A DNA stretch of 64,000 nucleotides, taken from NCBI GenBank assembly GCA_963930655.1, contig OZ005604.1, forward strand, positions 8,566,001-8,630,000, in the 5' to 3' direction. Position 1 is the stretch's first letter; the number at the start of each line of letters is the position of its first letter. Made by a program: the position numbers and the translations under genes. This document shows positions 1 to 12,730 of this stretch, one piece after another. The stretch is from Myrica gale. Taxonomy: Eukaryota; Streptophyta; Magnoliopsida; Fagales; Myricaceae. The notes beneath the pieces were generated by a model. The model did no database searches. It saw only the letters and a list, made by a program, of their open reading frames with translations, and had not been told where the DNA came from.

Positions 1-1060
1 TAAATTGTATTTATTATTTTTTAAGTTTAGTGAGCTTATAATTACATTAAACACCATGACATGTACTTAAATTATTACATTTTTCATTATATGAATTTTT
101 GTGTTGAAATAGAAAGAATTGCATATCTTTAAAGTACTGAAAACCTCCTCTAGCCAAGATGGTGTCGATACATGGGATATATGTGTCAACACATTGCATT
201 GTCAACCAAAACACCATTTTGATAGTGTCGACACATGAGAAGATGGTGACAACACATGGTAAAGGAAATGTCGGCACATACCACAGGCACCTGTAAATTG
301 TTTCCAGACTTGAAAAATGTGTTGACACATAGACATATATATGTTAATACATGTCTCGGGAATCCAACATTTTTAAAGATGACTCTCAACACGTATTTTG
401 AGACAATGTGGCACTTAGGACACTTCTCAAGTCTTATAAAGACAACATTATGTAGAGAGAAAAGTCATCTACTGCATCATCAATCTTGACCTAGCCTCCA
501 AAATATAGAGAAAAGAGCAAAAAAAAAAATCTACACTTTTCCAAGAGATTTGTTGTTGTCACTTGCTATTCTTGTTGCAATTATTTTTTGATCTTATCTT
601 CTAACTCATCATTGTACCTTGTATTTGTTAATCTAGCTTTTAGAGCTATTGTTTATCATTTCTATTATACAACCTTTTGAAAAACATTGAAGTATGAGAT
701 ACACTTGGGTCTACTCGTACGGATAGAAGAAATCTTTTAGGATTTGAGATTTCTCTTATACGAGTTGAAGAGTGAGCTCGAGAAAACTCTTGTAACGGTT
801 ACTTAGCACTCGGAAGCTACGTTGTGAACGCTATTGGATTATAGTGGAGAAGCTCAAGGAAGGCAATAGCTTTAGGGGTGAACATAAGCAAGTCTTGGCT
901 GAATCACCTAAAAATCGCAGTGTTATCTCTACTCATTATCTCTCTTACATTATTGCTATAATTTAGTATTCTTTAATTATTATTGCTTCAAACATTTTTT
1001 GATCCAATTTTAATTGAAAAATATTGATATTTTATTTCAACTCAATTCACCCCTATTAAA
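1..1060 (+). repeat. Copia-type LTR-like repeat with GTGTCGACAC motifs
   Basis: This stretch has no credible gene. About 160-350 contains several near-palindromic copies of a GTGTCGACACATG-like motif (for example near 165, 186, 226, 246, 321). The part from about 700 to 1050 has the layout of the 3' half of a plant Copia LTR: a CGAG/GAAAAC stretch, a 'gaatcacctaaaaatc' block and an 'aactcaattcaccccta' end. The same layout recurs at 14.9-15.35 kb and, inverted, at 5.7-6.1 kb, although the sequences differ. I infer a diverged relative of that LTR family. No partner LTR or target duplication is visible because the window starts inside it. Confidence 0.45.
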
Positions 1061-1600
1061 TTGTTATTTAGACTTACATGTACGTGGGACCAACCATGGT
1101 TGTGTTTATTTCGTAAAATTTTAATACAATATAATCTCTATTTCTCATCACATCATTACTTTTATTAAAATAAATATTAAAAATTATCTTTTTCTTCATT
1201 TTTTCATCAATTCAATACCTTAAAATTTTAACACTAAAACACAATTCATGTATGGTTTAAAAAAAAAAGAGAAAAAAAAATAAAGCAACACCAATAACAC
1301 GTCACATGTCTCGATCACGGGGCAAACTGTTCCAACTTTTCCAACCAATCCAATTTCGCTACGTGCGATTATGCGTCATCCTGTGCTCCTTTTAAGGCCA
1401 CCACGTACTTGCACTCACTCTTCCCGTGTTTTCCACGCGGAAGTTCTATCGACTCCCCTTCATTATTCACTTAATATATATCCTTTAATTTTGTGTTTCT
1501 TTCTTAATCACAAAAAAAAACCAGCTAAAAAGTTCTTTCCACTCATTGAGATTGGATACTCTTGTAAGGGTACCAAAAGAGCAATAATTTCAGTATAATT
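1061..1600. other. AT-rich intergenic sequence, nothing recognised
   Basis: AT-rich sequence with homopolymer runs. A 75-codon open frame at 1371-1598 has no recognisable motif and is not called. Confidence 0.4.
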
Positions 1601-1607
1601 TTTTATA

Positions 1608-1740
1608 GGGTTAAATGCATGTCATGCCCCTGTGGTATGCGGTAATAGCAAATATGTCCCTGAGGTAAACAAAGTCCTTTTCATACCCCTGAGGTAAACA
1701 TTCAGGAGCAAATATGCCCTTCCGTTATGTTTACCCTCAG
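1608..1740 (+). repeat. Truncated MULE-type terminal repeat
   Basis: It starts GGGTTAAATGCA and carries imperfect repeats of 'atgcccctgtggtat' / 'atacccctgaggtaaac'. The same 'tacccctgtggta' subrepeats form the 5' flank of the MuDR-like gene at 59.77-59.93 kb. It stops abruptly at the primer-binding site of the next element. I infer a MULE terminal repeat cut by, or adjoining, the LTR element. Confidence 0.4.
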
Positions 1741-1744
1741 ATCC

Positions 1745-1755
1745 CTCTGATACCA
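1745..1755 (-). other. Primer-binding site (initiator Met tRNA type)
   Basis: The plus strand reads CTCTGATACCA, so the minus strand gives TGGTATCAGAG, the canonical plant LTR-retrotransposon primer-binding site. It lies 7 bases outside the TG end of the adjoining LTR-like segment, which is the expected spacing, and it sets that element's orientation as minus. Confidence 0.65.
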
Positions 1756-1762
1756 ACTTAAC

Positions 1763-4700
1763 TGTCACGCCCCGAACGTGCGTCCCGCAGGGACCGTGAC
1801 AGCCGCGAGCAATCCCTCGGATAGCTCCAGCGTTCTTACATACATTCTTACGTACTTACGGCGGAAACGTACAGGATCACGAGGGATTCGAGCCAACTCA
1901 TAACATAATCGGGGTTCTCAATAAGTTGCGGCTTAATACATACATAACATACATAACATGTTTATCACTAACAAGTGACGGATCTCATCGATCAAGTCAC
2001 GTCAACAAAATATGAACATAATCTCTTTTTCCCTCTAAGTCAGGTAGTCCTCCTGACTTTCTTCACCTGAGGCATCTGGAATGACACAATTTTAAAAACG
2101 TGAGTCAAAAAGACTCAGTAAGGGAAAAACATAAACTTAAAACATGCTCTTGACTTGTACTTGCTCAACATGAAAAAGAACATAGTTCATGATGCACATG
2201 CATGTCATGGATATACATATGCTCTTGCTTGAAGTTGGCCCCAGGCCCTTGAAAACATTTCATTCTTGCTTGCTTGTGAAATTGGCCTCTGGCCCTTGAA
2301 AATCACTTATTCATACTTGTGGGCTTATTCGCTCCATTTAACCCCTGAAGTCAGGGTTGTGCTTTCCCGTTGGAACCGTCCCCTATTTCCCTTGGGGACC
2401 TTACATACGGTCAAGCTAGCACACCTTCTCGCATTCGTCCTTCAGTGGCTAGACATGACCCTTGGAGGCTCACACCTTCTCATTGTCCTTCAGTGTGGTT
2501 TGCACAGCCTCTTGGATTCACCCATCCTTCTCGCATTCGTCCTTCGGTATGAGAGTCCATCTTGATGGTACGGTACCGACCAGTGCCCCTTGACTTAACT
2601 TATCATTTCATAAACTTTCCATAATCTTTCCATAAAATCATTGCATAAAAATTCTCTTAAGAAAAATCATGCAATGCTCATGCCATGTCGATGCAGTGTG
2701 TCATTCCAGTTTTCATAAAAAGTGTATGTTCACTTACAATCCACTTACGGTTTCCACTTACTCATGGTCTCCTTGATAATGTATAAAGACACGTAGATCG
2801 CCTACAAGCAATTCAAACATTTCTTAGCACTAAGAAATAAGTACGTAATCATATAAGTTAAATATTTGCATTTTATTCGGTTATTACCCAAAGATATATA
2901 TATTTCTGAAAATATGATATTATTCACAAAGTTTTATATAGGATTCTTTATTAATCATCTTACTTAGGTTTTCTAATTAGCAAGTTAATTGCACTATAAT
3001 CCTTAATCTTTTTTTTATTACACACTTAACTAGGTCTTTAAATTCATCAATTACTAACCCTAATCATAATTTATCTATAGCTTAACATTAAATCTCCATG
3101 CAACCCGAAATATAGCCTTTATTTGTTCACCCTAAGTTTCGGCCAACCTAGTAAAATCCTCAATCTATACTTAACACCACAAAGCTTTGCTAATTCTTTT
3201 AATCTGAATCTTTAAACCTACTAATCCGACGTGTTTTATGATTGAGCTTAAATCTTCTAACCCATTTGGTCATAACCCTAATTTTTATTCATCCATCACA
3301 TGTAATATAGTCTTATTCATAGGGTTGCTATTAGGGTTCCACTTATTAGGTCATTCGGCTATGTACCATTTTAAGCATTTCTTGTCTAAGTTTTCTTCTC
3401 CAATGGTGATCCCATCCTCCATTTTCAGATTCACAACCTAGGATCTACCAATCACAACACAACTTCTAGATCTAGCACCATGCCATATTCGGCCAACACA
3501 AATGTTCATACAATGGTTAGCTCTTTCGATTTGCATGCAATCTATTATATTTCAAGTCTAGCCTATATGCATGTGTTCACCAAAGTTTTATACATGTCAT
3601 GGTCATTCATCAAATTGATATTTAACAAAATATATTTGAAGATCCAACACCTATAAGTTTCGGCCAACATCATAAATCACAACCCTTAATGGCAAAACTT
3701 TTATCATGCATACCTTTTGCATTTTAAGACCATACTAACATGCATCGTTCATCCCTTAACATCTTTCTATCATTTAAGTTTGGATTTCATGCTCACATTG
3801 CCAAATCTATCATTATAACTTAAGGTTGGTCTCATAATATCAAGATCTAACAAAACCAAGTACCAACTCAAAACCAACCACAAGATATTCGGCCTACATC
3901 ACTTTAGAACTAACAACCCACATCTTTGGCCTTACCTTGATGATTAATCACAAGCCTTGAGCACCTAGCACAATAAAATATCTTAGGTTAGAACTTATAA
4001 AGAACTTTAAGCACAAACACTTAGTAGAATCAAGCATACCTCTACCTTCACCAAAGTTTCACAAAAACCCTTCCTTTTGCCAACTTTCGGTTGACCCTTT
4101 TTTGGAGTGGTTCCAAGCTTGATTATAAGGTGCTAAAGTAGGTTTTATGGTGGGGAGAAATATGGAAAAACTTGAAATGGTTTAACTCTAAGGAAGTGGG
4201 TTAGATTTCTTCAAGGAAAAAGTGGCTAACTGAGTAGAATTTCTAAGAGAGGAAATGGAGTTGCTTCAAGGGAAGATTCGGTCATCTAAAAAGAGAATAA
4301 ACTTAGAACTTTTAGTGGAGTGATTTGGTTGCAAGAAGAAAAGAGCAAGACTCAAGCTCAAAGAGGTAAATTCGGTCAAGAGAGAAAAAGAGAGAGAGTT
4401 GAAGGAAGGAGTGATATTCGGCCAAGGGAGAAATCAAATGAAAGGAAGTTGAAATGCTAAGTGTGAGGGAGTGAAGATTTCGTAGAAAGCAATTTGAGTC
4501 TCCCAAGATTCATTTATGGCAATGACAAATGACAATGAGATGTTGAGATGACAAGAGAGAGGGAAAAAGAAAAAAAAAAGGGTGAATTGGGTGGGTTGGT
4601 CGACCAAGCATGCCCTTTCTCTTCTTCTTTTTTTCTTTTCACTTTTTCTCACATCAACTCTTGTCCCCTAAAGTCATGCCTTTGCATTGATTTTTCTCTT

Positions 4701-5649
4701 CTTTCCCACTTGGTCTTCACGTGAAACTCACCCTTCTCCCTTGCTTTATCTCATTTCTCCTCCATTGAATTGTCTTGTCACATAAATGCTCTCTCATTAC
4801 TTCTTACAACTCACATGGGTTCATCAATTTGGCTTTCTCTTCCTATGTGAATGGCTTTCTCTTAACTCCCTTTATGTTGTTTGGTTGCATTGCAACTAAC
4901 TTAGTTACTCTCCCACAACTAACTTTCAATTTAGTTATTATTTCACCTAACTTATCTCCTATAAGCTCTCTAGCTTATCTAGTTCAATCACTTAGCTTAT
5001 CATCTCATAAGCATGATATCTTATCTTAAGATAATGGCTCTAGCCTATCTCTACAATAGCCACAATGACTTATTACATAAAAAGTTCTCTAACTTATCAT
5101 CATGCTTGCTTATCACTATGATAAGCAAGTGTGCTTATCATTTTAAACTCTCTTAAACTTTATCATATGTCTAGTAACTTATCATCTAATATTCCAATGA
5201 TAATTCAACTTACTAATTTAGGTCACATAATAATACTATATGCCACCTATTAATGACACACAAAAATATTCAATACTTAAAAGAATTTCATGATTCTCCA
5301 TTTGATTATTTTCGGCCTATATAAAAATCTTTAATCATAATTTAATTTTTATGGATTATGAAGTATACTAGGCAAATGGAAAATATAAATTCATAAGAGA
5401 AACTTACCTTGCAAGTTTCGGCTCTTAGGAAAATATAATTTAAACTTTGCACAAAACTTCCAAAATGACAAGAAAATTATTTAGGAAACATTTCATGAAA
5501 TAAGTCTCATATTAATTGATGTACCTTAACATAAAGCTTAGGCCATACATTAGCAAAAAATATGGCTCCATAATAAAATTAAAGCTAATACATCGGAAAT
5601 TAAAAGCTAATACATAAGAAATAACATAAGAAATAATCGGGGTCTCACA
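1763..5649 (-). mobile_element. Long LTR (Gypsy-like) with adjacent PBS, internal region missing
   Basis: The segment begins TGTCACGCCCCGAAC and ends GGGGTCTCACA. Read on the minus strand it is TGTGAGACCCC...GGGGCGTGACA, a style of ends common in large plant Gypsy LTRs. A primer-binding site lies immediately outside the minus-strand 3' end. No gag or pol is attached: the element is cut off just past the PBS. At 3.9 kb it is long even for such LTRs and may contain other insertions. It holds short internal repeats (2225-2310, two 'tggcc..ggcccttgaaaa' units; 2425-2550, 'ccttctcgcattcgtccttc' repeats). No coding region is credible inside it. No target duplication is identifiable. Confidence 0.55.
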
Positions 5650-5654
5650 AACTA

Positions 5655-6850
5655 AGGTGATGTTCAGCTACTCAAAAAATTGCCTTTTTCAAAACTTTTC
5701 CCTTTTAATTTCCAAATTCGTGTTTACAAAGTAAATGATAATTTAGCACAAGGATATATATATGCAACAAGTGAATAAGTGTTAAATGTAAAGAGAATTG
5801 TTAGAGAAGCAAACACGAGATTTTTAGGTGGTTTGGCAAACCCACCTGCATCCACCCCTCAAGCTCCTTTATCGAGCCTTGAGGTTTTTCTACTATCTTC
5901 CAAATAATGTACACTCTAGGTTCTATGTGCTAGAGAACCGTACAAGTGTTTTTCCAAGGCTCAACACTCACAACTCAAGTGATTTTCGGGCTCACCACTC
6001 ACAACCCAACCAAGCTTGAGATATATTCTCAATAAACTTCTTCTTTAGTGAACAACCTCACTAAAGGAAACACCTCTTTTGGATAAGAAGATAAAAGAAT
6101 AAACTCTCTCAATGAGTAGAAATGAAAATGGAAAGTTCTATCTCTTTGATTCATACAATGATAGGATAAAAAAGTGTAATTTGCGTGAATTATATGAGAA
6201 ATATGGAAAAGATGTATGGTTGTTCTCTCTTCATTTTGGACATTAAAAAGGTCTTTATATAGGTCACATATGAAAACTAGCCGTTGGGAGTCGTCTGTTA
6301 AAACGAGTCGGTCGACCGCTACATTAATCGGTCAACCGCTTAAAGTTACCGTTACCCAACGGTCATAATGTCAGAAATCCGAACGGCGATATGTTCAAAA
6401 AAAATTGGTAGACCGCTATATCAAGAGGTCGTAGACAGTCGACCGCTTCACCAGACGGTCGACCTCCTCAACTTAAGCACATAATCCGGTTCAATTAAAA
6501 TCACATTTTTGACCACTATGAAACACTCAATTTTAAAGACTAAATTCTCATAAATATATAAAATGTTTGAGAGTTTGATTGTGGTGTTTTGAAACCATTT
6601 AAAAACATGTTGATCTTTCAAGCAAGAGGTAAAACGGTTTATGCACGTATTGAAAGATATGCAAATGTGATTCAAATCCATGTCAACAGTGAAACTAAAA
6701 GTTACAAGGTTTATACCCTAAGATCTTGAAACTTCACTTTTGAGCTCCTTGCATATTCTTAATCTTCAATCTTCTAGTCTTTGGCTCTTTGATGAAATGA
6801 CTTTTTTTTAAGATGTTCATTTTATAAATTTAATCAATTTATTGAAATAA
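5655..6850 (-). repeat. Copia-type LTR, inverted copy of 14.26-15.35 kb
   Basis: The reverse complement of this stretch aligns over about 1 kb with 14263-15345. Shared parts include the 'aaccacctaaaaatc' block, 'cgactcccaacggcta', the 'catatctttcaa..acgtgcataa' block and 'tgtgcttaagttga'. Both copies are rich in GGTCGACC-type palindromes (6310-6470 here). This copy stops at the edge of the preceding LTR segment at about 5650. I see no gag-pol and no intact LTR pair, so it is a solo or truncated LTR. Confidence 0.55.
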
Positions 6851-6920
6851 TCAAAATATCGATTGTGCACAAAAGCTAACAAAAAAAATTACATCCTAAC
6901 TTCCAAAATCTCAAAAAATT

Positions 6921-7376
6921 GGGTTAAATAAAAAAACCCCCCACAAACTTATACCCTAATCTCAAATACCACCATAAACTCGAACTCGTTGCAACTTCAT
7001 CCCTCAACCTACTGAAGTTATTATATCGAACGGTTTTTGTCCCACTTAAACAACACACGACCTTCTTCTTACTTGAAAAAACGAATTTACCCTCATTTGA
7101 GTCATCCCTAGTCTTCTACAATGTTTTTAGCAATTTTACTAAAACAAAAAATGATGACTCACTTAGAATCAAGCTGGTCAAATTCATCTTTTCAAGTAAG
7201 GAGAAGGTCACATGTCGTTTAAGTGGGACAAAAATCGTTCAATATAACAACTTCAGTAGGTTGAGTAATGAAATCGCAACAAAAAATATAGTTTGTGGGG
7301 TGGTTGCAACGAGTTCGAGTTTATGGGGGTATTTGAGATTGAGGTATAAGTTCGTGGGGTTTTTTGTAATTAACCC
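6921..7376. mobile_element. MULE-type hairpin MITE with 9-bp target duplication
   Basis: The left arm (6921 to about 7090) is the inverted complement of the right arm (about 7195-7376), starting GGGTTAA and ending TTAACCC. Flanks are caaaaaatt (6912-6920) and taaaaaatt (7377-7385), a 9-bp duplication with one mismatch. Long terminal inverted repeats and a 9-bp duplication fit a non-autonomous Mutator-like element. It has no coding capacity. Confidence 0.7.
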
Positions 7377-7684
7377 TAAAAAATTTATACAAAAATCCAA
7401 TTCTTCTCACACAAATTTAAATATCTTTTCACACAATCTCTATCTTTACACTTTTAACAAATTCTAACAAAAATCAATCTACAATCAAATATTTTTTAAA
7501 AATTTCACTATCTTTTCACTAGCCTCCGATATGAACTCTAATCTACCTAAATATTCAAACCATTATTAAATTTTCTACAAATTTAAAATATTTTTTTGCA
7601 ACCTAACATCACCTTAACACAAAATAACATCTAGGATATGATAAATTTGTAATTAAACTAAGATTATCTATTTTATGAATTATC
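7377..7684. other. AT-rich gap, nothing recognised
   Basis: About 300 bases of AT-rich sequence between the hairpin MITE and the Copia element. I see no gene or repeat. Confidence 0.4.
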
Positions 7685-7689
7685 CTTAG

Positions 7690-8581
7690 TGAAAAATCTA
7701 GTTTAGAACCTAATAAGACTTAGAGGTTGAAAATATGTGTTTGCCCTCTAATTAACAAATCAATACCAATTTTAAAACATGTTCTAAAATTATTCAGTCT
7801 AGATATGCATAATAATCAACTCAGACAACAAATAGGCAGCGGAAAAGTAAAACAAACTTCAATAACACAAAGAGACAAGAATTTGGTGACGAAGTGGAAA
7901 ACCTTTGAAATACCATTCAAAGGAAAAATCACTCCTAGCTTGCAGCCACCTAGAATCCACTAAGAAGAAAACCTTACAAACAATGATTTAGATACGGGCA
8001 ACCCCTGTTGCTTGACTCTGACAACCCTGATGTAATAATTCAAGCCTCCCTGCTTAGACCCGCTCTGTGCGGCATTCCCCTCAAACCTTTGAGGATCTTC
8101 TTATGGATTCTTCAACACCATGAAGGTTACAAAGATATTTTATCGAAGAATAGAGAAAAACTCGTCAATCTTGAAGCACAAATCTTCTGGGTTTTCTCTC
8201 AAGGAAGGAGGCACAAATCTACTCAATGGAAGCCTCAATCACCTTTAGGACGGCCTCCCACGAAACCTAGTAGGGTTTCCTAACATTTCAAAAGGAAATT
8301 CCAAAAATTCAGGGATTTTTGAAATTCTTCGGAAATCACTAGAGCGTGGGTCGAGTGTTGATCAAACCCTATTTGTTGTCTGTCAAACGCTCGTCAAACG
8401 CTGTGACTCTGTTTGTATTTTTTCAAAGGTCGCCCGAGCGCTTGTCTAAGGCTGGTTGAACATGATGGAGACTTTGAACAGACCATCAACTCTAACTCTT
8501 GAACAAATGTGGGGACCAAATATACAACTCCATCAAGACATATTTTGACACAGAATTATGCCAATACAAAATGCACTAACA
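7690..8581 (-). repeat. Left LTR (3' LTR) of gag-only Copia element
   Basis: It runs TGAAAAATC...CACTAACA on the plus strand and aligns with the right LTR over nearly its whole length. It keeps the terminal CA that the right copy has lost. It contains about 40 bases around 8390-8430 that are missing from the right copy. Confidence 0.85.
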
Positions 8582-10038
8582 AACTCTCCCTTTGGTAATT
8601 TTGTGACAAACTCACATATATATAAAATAAATAAAACAAGGATATTTGCCAATCACCAAAGCAATGATGCAATTACATGAATATCAACACTATGACCTAA
8701 AAGACATGTTCAAGAGTCTTTGAATCGATTACATGAAAACATATTCTCAAAGACCGAGAGAAAGTATAGAGAATCAACATGTATATAGAATTAGCAAATG
8801 AACTATAGTAACAAAACATTGTTCCCCCTTAATCTATTCTCTCAGTTATTCATTGAAAATCTTTTCCCCTTTTTTGTCACGAATGGACAAAGGGAAACCA
8901 AATGCCACAGCTCATTGAGAAAACAAAATGCATGCAAACATGAAAATAAGCATCAAGCGACATAAGAAATGCATATCACAGATAGGAGAAAATAAAAGCA
9001 TAATCAAGACACAATCAACCAAAACTGACATCAGTGCATAAAAGAATAGGAGAATGAGCAAATCCCAAAAATTAGCACAAAATTCATGGAACTAAGAGAC
9101 ATAACCAAAATCTCAAGAGCATGGAAAATCAATACAACCTCATTGTATGATCATGGAAAATAATAGTCATTGATTTTATGCCACACATCTCTAAACGGTT
9201 TTAACATCAATAATTAAAAAGTGTGAACTGCATACGTGTGTGAAATACGAAACACAATCAGAGAGGCTTAAGACCTTAATTTTGTGAAGGAGGTCAAAGC
9301 TAGCCAAATGAAACCATGAGTGAAAAGAGAGACATATCACACCAGATGAAAGTCAAACCCAATGCCACTAGGACCTGAGTATGCAACTTTGTTGCTTGTT
9401 TTTCTCCCTCTAAATATTTTGCATCTTTTGCTTTTGCTTTTTCTCTTTTATTTTCTTTTCTTTTCTAGAATAGTAACAACTTCTTTTGAAGTGGAGATAC
9501 TCTTTTGGAGCCTTTGACTCTAAGAGGGGCAATGAATAAGGTCAGCTAGTCAAAGGTCAATTCAGTCTGATGAACATAATCTCTTTCACTTGTGGTTGCA
9601 GACCCAAAACTCACACATGCGGTCAAGCCTCATCTAACCATATTCAGTGTGCATTGTGATTGGGTATGACAGATATACATTTGAAAATCATGTCAGCTAA
9701 TACCAAAAAAAGACAATAGGCATGACTCTCAAATCATATTATAATCTAGACATAATTTGAGAAAGTATGTAAAAGATCATGCTTGAAAATCTCAAGTATG
9801 TCAAACAGGCCAATGACCAAATGTGCTGACAAAAGGCACACAACAATTATAAAAAAATTAATATTTAAAATAAAAAAAAATATGGCAATAAAAGCACATG
9901 AACTCACAAGAACAGTAATATAAAAACGAAATATAAATGCAACCTATGTTAAAGCAAGCAAGAACCAAAAACTATTCAGGGAGTACAACACTTACCAATA
10001 GCCTTCATGTTGGGTAATCGGATTTCATCATTTTTCAC

Positions 10039-11824
10039 CTAAATCTTCTTGACAAATGTTGATCGTATTGTCAAGTTCTGGAACTTCTCATTTAGTAACA
10101 TGGTATGCTCAGTTAGAAAATTGACTTGATGAGCAAGGTTCATGTAATTGTTATTGTAGGCAGACAAATTAAATACATTCTCTTGTCTTTTCAACTTAAA
10201 ACAATTAGGTCTGATGTGACCTATTTTTCCACAAAAATGACAAGTAGGAACAAACCAATGTGTATTGTGTGCTTTATGTGGAACAATATGAGAATGCATA
10301 TTCATGGACTGAGAGTTAGTCTTTTTTACCTTCACTCACATTTCTCTGATGAGCTTTAACTTCTGCTTGTTTGACTGGCAATGAAGCTAGAACGAATACA
10401 GTCGTTGAAGTTGATGCACCACTCGACTTGTTGTACCCCAATCCTTTCTTATTTCCAGGTGTGGCTCCCAGGCTTAACATGTGGTCGAGCTTTTTAGACT
10501 CACTAGAGAATTGCTGAAGTTGAGCTAGATTTCTCTAGTTTACACTCTAAGTCTTCGACTTCAGCTTCAAGGTTCAAGTTCTTCAGCTTCAAGGTTCAAG
10601 TTCTTCAGTTTCAAGTTATCACACAACTTGATGTATTCTTCAAGCTTGGGAGTGAGGTTATCCCTTTCAATTTGACTCTCATGAAGTTTCTCTTGGGTCC
10701 TTTTATTTACCTTGTGCGGTTTCAGGTTTTCCCTAAAGAGCTTATCATACACCTCTTGCAAGCTTTCTTCAGCATCAGATAAATCCTCAGATGTCTCCGT
10801 TTCAGAGTTAATATCCTGCAAATCATAATTATCAGTACTAGCCATAAAAGCCATAAAATTTACCTGTTCTTCTTCATCACTGCTGGAATTTGATTCGTCG
10901 TCACTCAGGGAATCATTCATAGCTTTTCCTTTCGACTTCAGATATGTTGGACACTCTGATCATCCTTTATTAAATTTGACTCAGAACAAACTTCTTCTTG
11001 AGATAACCCACTAGACTACGATGATTCTTTTCAGCACCTTTATTAAATCTTCTTTGATCCTCCTTTGATCTCAAAAACTTTCTGATTTTTTTGACTAGAG
11101 CGCTGAAGTTCTCATCATTTAGAGATTCATCTGACTCAGAACAGACTTCTTCTTTATTAGATCTCAAGGCAATAGACTTGTTCTTCTTAGGCTGAGGCAG
11201 TGTTTGTTCATAGGTTTGTAGAGACCCAACTAGTTCTTCAATCTTCACCGTGTTCAAGTCTTTACTTTCCTCAATTGCTGTAACTTTGGGTCTGAATCTC
11301 TCACGAAGAGATCTCATAACTTTTCTCACAACTCTACTTTCTAATATCCTTTCTCCCAAATTGTAACTAGAGTTAACTATGTCATTTAGCTTTGCATAGA
11401 ACTCATCAAATGTCTCATCTTCCTTCATTCAAATTTCTTCAAACTTTGAGGTCAACATTTGAAGCTTTGAGTTTTTAACGGTCTTGGTACCTTCATGTGT
11501 AGTCTCTAAAATCTCACAAGCTTCCTTAGATGTTTCACACATAGAAATTCGTTTAAACTCATCAGCAGACACCGCAGTAAAAATAGAATGTAAACCTTTG
11601 CTATTCCAATTACATTCATTAATCTCATTAATAGTCCCGGTGTCAATATCTTTAGGTGTTTTAACACCTTCAACAGTAGAAGAGGGTGGCGACCACCTTT
11701 TAACACAAGCACTCCAAACTTGTTCATTAAGAGATTTCAAAAAGGTTTTCATGCAAACTTTCCAGTACGCATAATTCCTTCCATCAAAATATGGAGGCAC
11801 AGACAAAGACTGACTTTGAGTCAT
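10039..11824 (-). pseudogene. gag: Copia gag, broken
   Basis: Minus-strand coding sequence in three pieces. The first (11824-11429) starts MTQSQSLSVPPYFDGRNY, the typical N-terminus of plant Copia gag with its YW-containing substrate-like motif. It continues in frame through one stop into 11428-10970 (the 'FDEFYAKLNDIV' and 'VMRSLRERF' motifs of the UBN2-type gag domain). The stop between them is TGA where an arginine codon CGA is expected. After a frameshift, an acidic Ser/Asp/Glu-rich piece (10920-10567) follows, then a last piece (10335-10039) with a CCHC zinc knuckle, CHFCGKIGHIRPNC. Gag packages element RNA. A short tandem duplication, about 22 bp twice, lies at 10563-10610. No pol follows. 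Confidence 0.8.
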
Positions 11825-11867
11825 CTAGACTAAGGGTCAACGATAGAGTTTAGGCTCTGATACAAAT

Positions 11868-12725
11868 TGAAAAATCTAGTTTAGACCATAACAACACATA
11901 AAGGTAGAAAATATGTGTTTTCCCTCTAATTAACAAATCAATACCAATTTTAAAACATGTTCTAAAATTGTTCAGCTTAGATATGCATAATAATCAACTC
12001 AGACAACAAATAGGCAGTGGAAAAGTAAAACAAACTTCGATCACACAAAGAGACAAGAATTTGGTGACAAAGTGGAAAACCTTTGAAACATCATTCAAAG
12101 AAAAAAATCACTCCAGGCTAGCAGCCACCTAGAATCTACTAAGAAGAAAACCTTACAAACAGTAATTCAGACACGGGCAACCCCTGTTGCTTGACTCTGA
12201 CATTTTTGATGTAATATCGCTCCGTGCGGCATTCCCCTCAAACCTTTAAGCATCTTCTTATGGATTCTTCACCGAACAATCTTGTTCTTCAGCATGTCTT
12301 CAACACCATGAAGGTTACAAAGATATTTGATCGAAGAATAGAGAAAAAACTCGTCAATCACGAATCTTCTGGGGTTTTTCTCTCAAGGAAGGAGGCACAA
12401 ATCTACTCAATGGAAGCCTCAATCACCTTTAGGACGGCCTCCCAGGAAAACTAGTAGGGTTTCCTAACATTTCAAAAGGGAATTCCAAAAATTCAGGGAT
12501 TTTTGAAATTCGCCGGAAGTCGCTCGAGCGTGGGTTGAGCGCCGATCAATAGCTATTGGGTGGTCTGTCAAACGTTCATCAAACGTTGGTCTAACGCTGG
12601 TTGAAGATGATGAAGACTTTGAACAGGCCATCAACTCTAACTCTTGAACAAATGTGGGGACCAAATATACAACTCGGTCAAGACATATTTTGACAAGGAA
12701 TTATGCCAATACAAAATGACTAAAA
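11868..12725 (-). repeat. Right LTR (5' LTR) of gag-only Copia element
   Basis: Direct repeat of 7690-8581, with small deletions near 12210 and 12590 and a mutated outer end (ACTAAAA in place of ACTAACA). The primer-binding site and gag start lie directly to its left, fixing it as the 5' LTR of a minus-strand element. Confidence 0.85.
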
Positions 12726-12730
12726 CTTAG

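Larger units (their letters stand above)
7690..12725 (-). mobile_element. Gag-only Copia LTR retrotransposon, complete ends
   Basis: Two direct LTRs (7690-8581, 892 bp; 11868-12725, 858 bp) flank a 3.3-kb interior. The pair is bounded by a perfect 5-bp target duplication, CTTAG (7685-7689 and 12726-12730). Read on the minus strand, the LTR starts TG (degraded to TT in the right copy) and ends CA. A primer-binding site (about TTTGTATCAGAGC) lies just inside the right LTR, and a purine-rich tract (AAAGGGAGAG) lies just inside the left LTR. The interior encodes only gag (10039-11824). There is no protease, integrase, reverse transcriptase or RNase H. The remaining 8582-10038 is non-coding. This is either a pol-deleted Copia element or a member of the gag-only class described in plants. 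Confidence 0.85.

Noticed and set aside
47..328. 93-codon minus-strand open frame with many Cys residues
   Set aside because: It overlaps the repeated GTGTCGACAC motifs of an LTR-like region; the Cys-Val-Asp-Thr pattern is just those repeats translated.
2266..2565. 99-codon plus frame with repeated 'LLAFVL'
   Set aside because: It lies in the long LTR-like segment and its repeats come from the 'ccttctcgcattcgtccttc' DNA repeat; no family match is recognisable.
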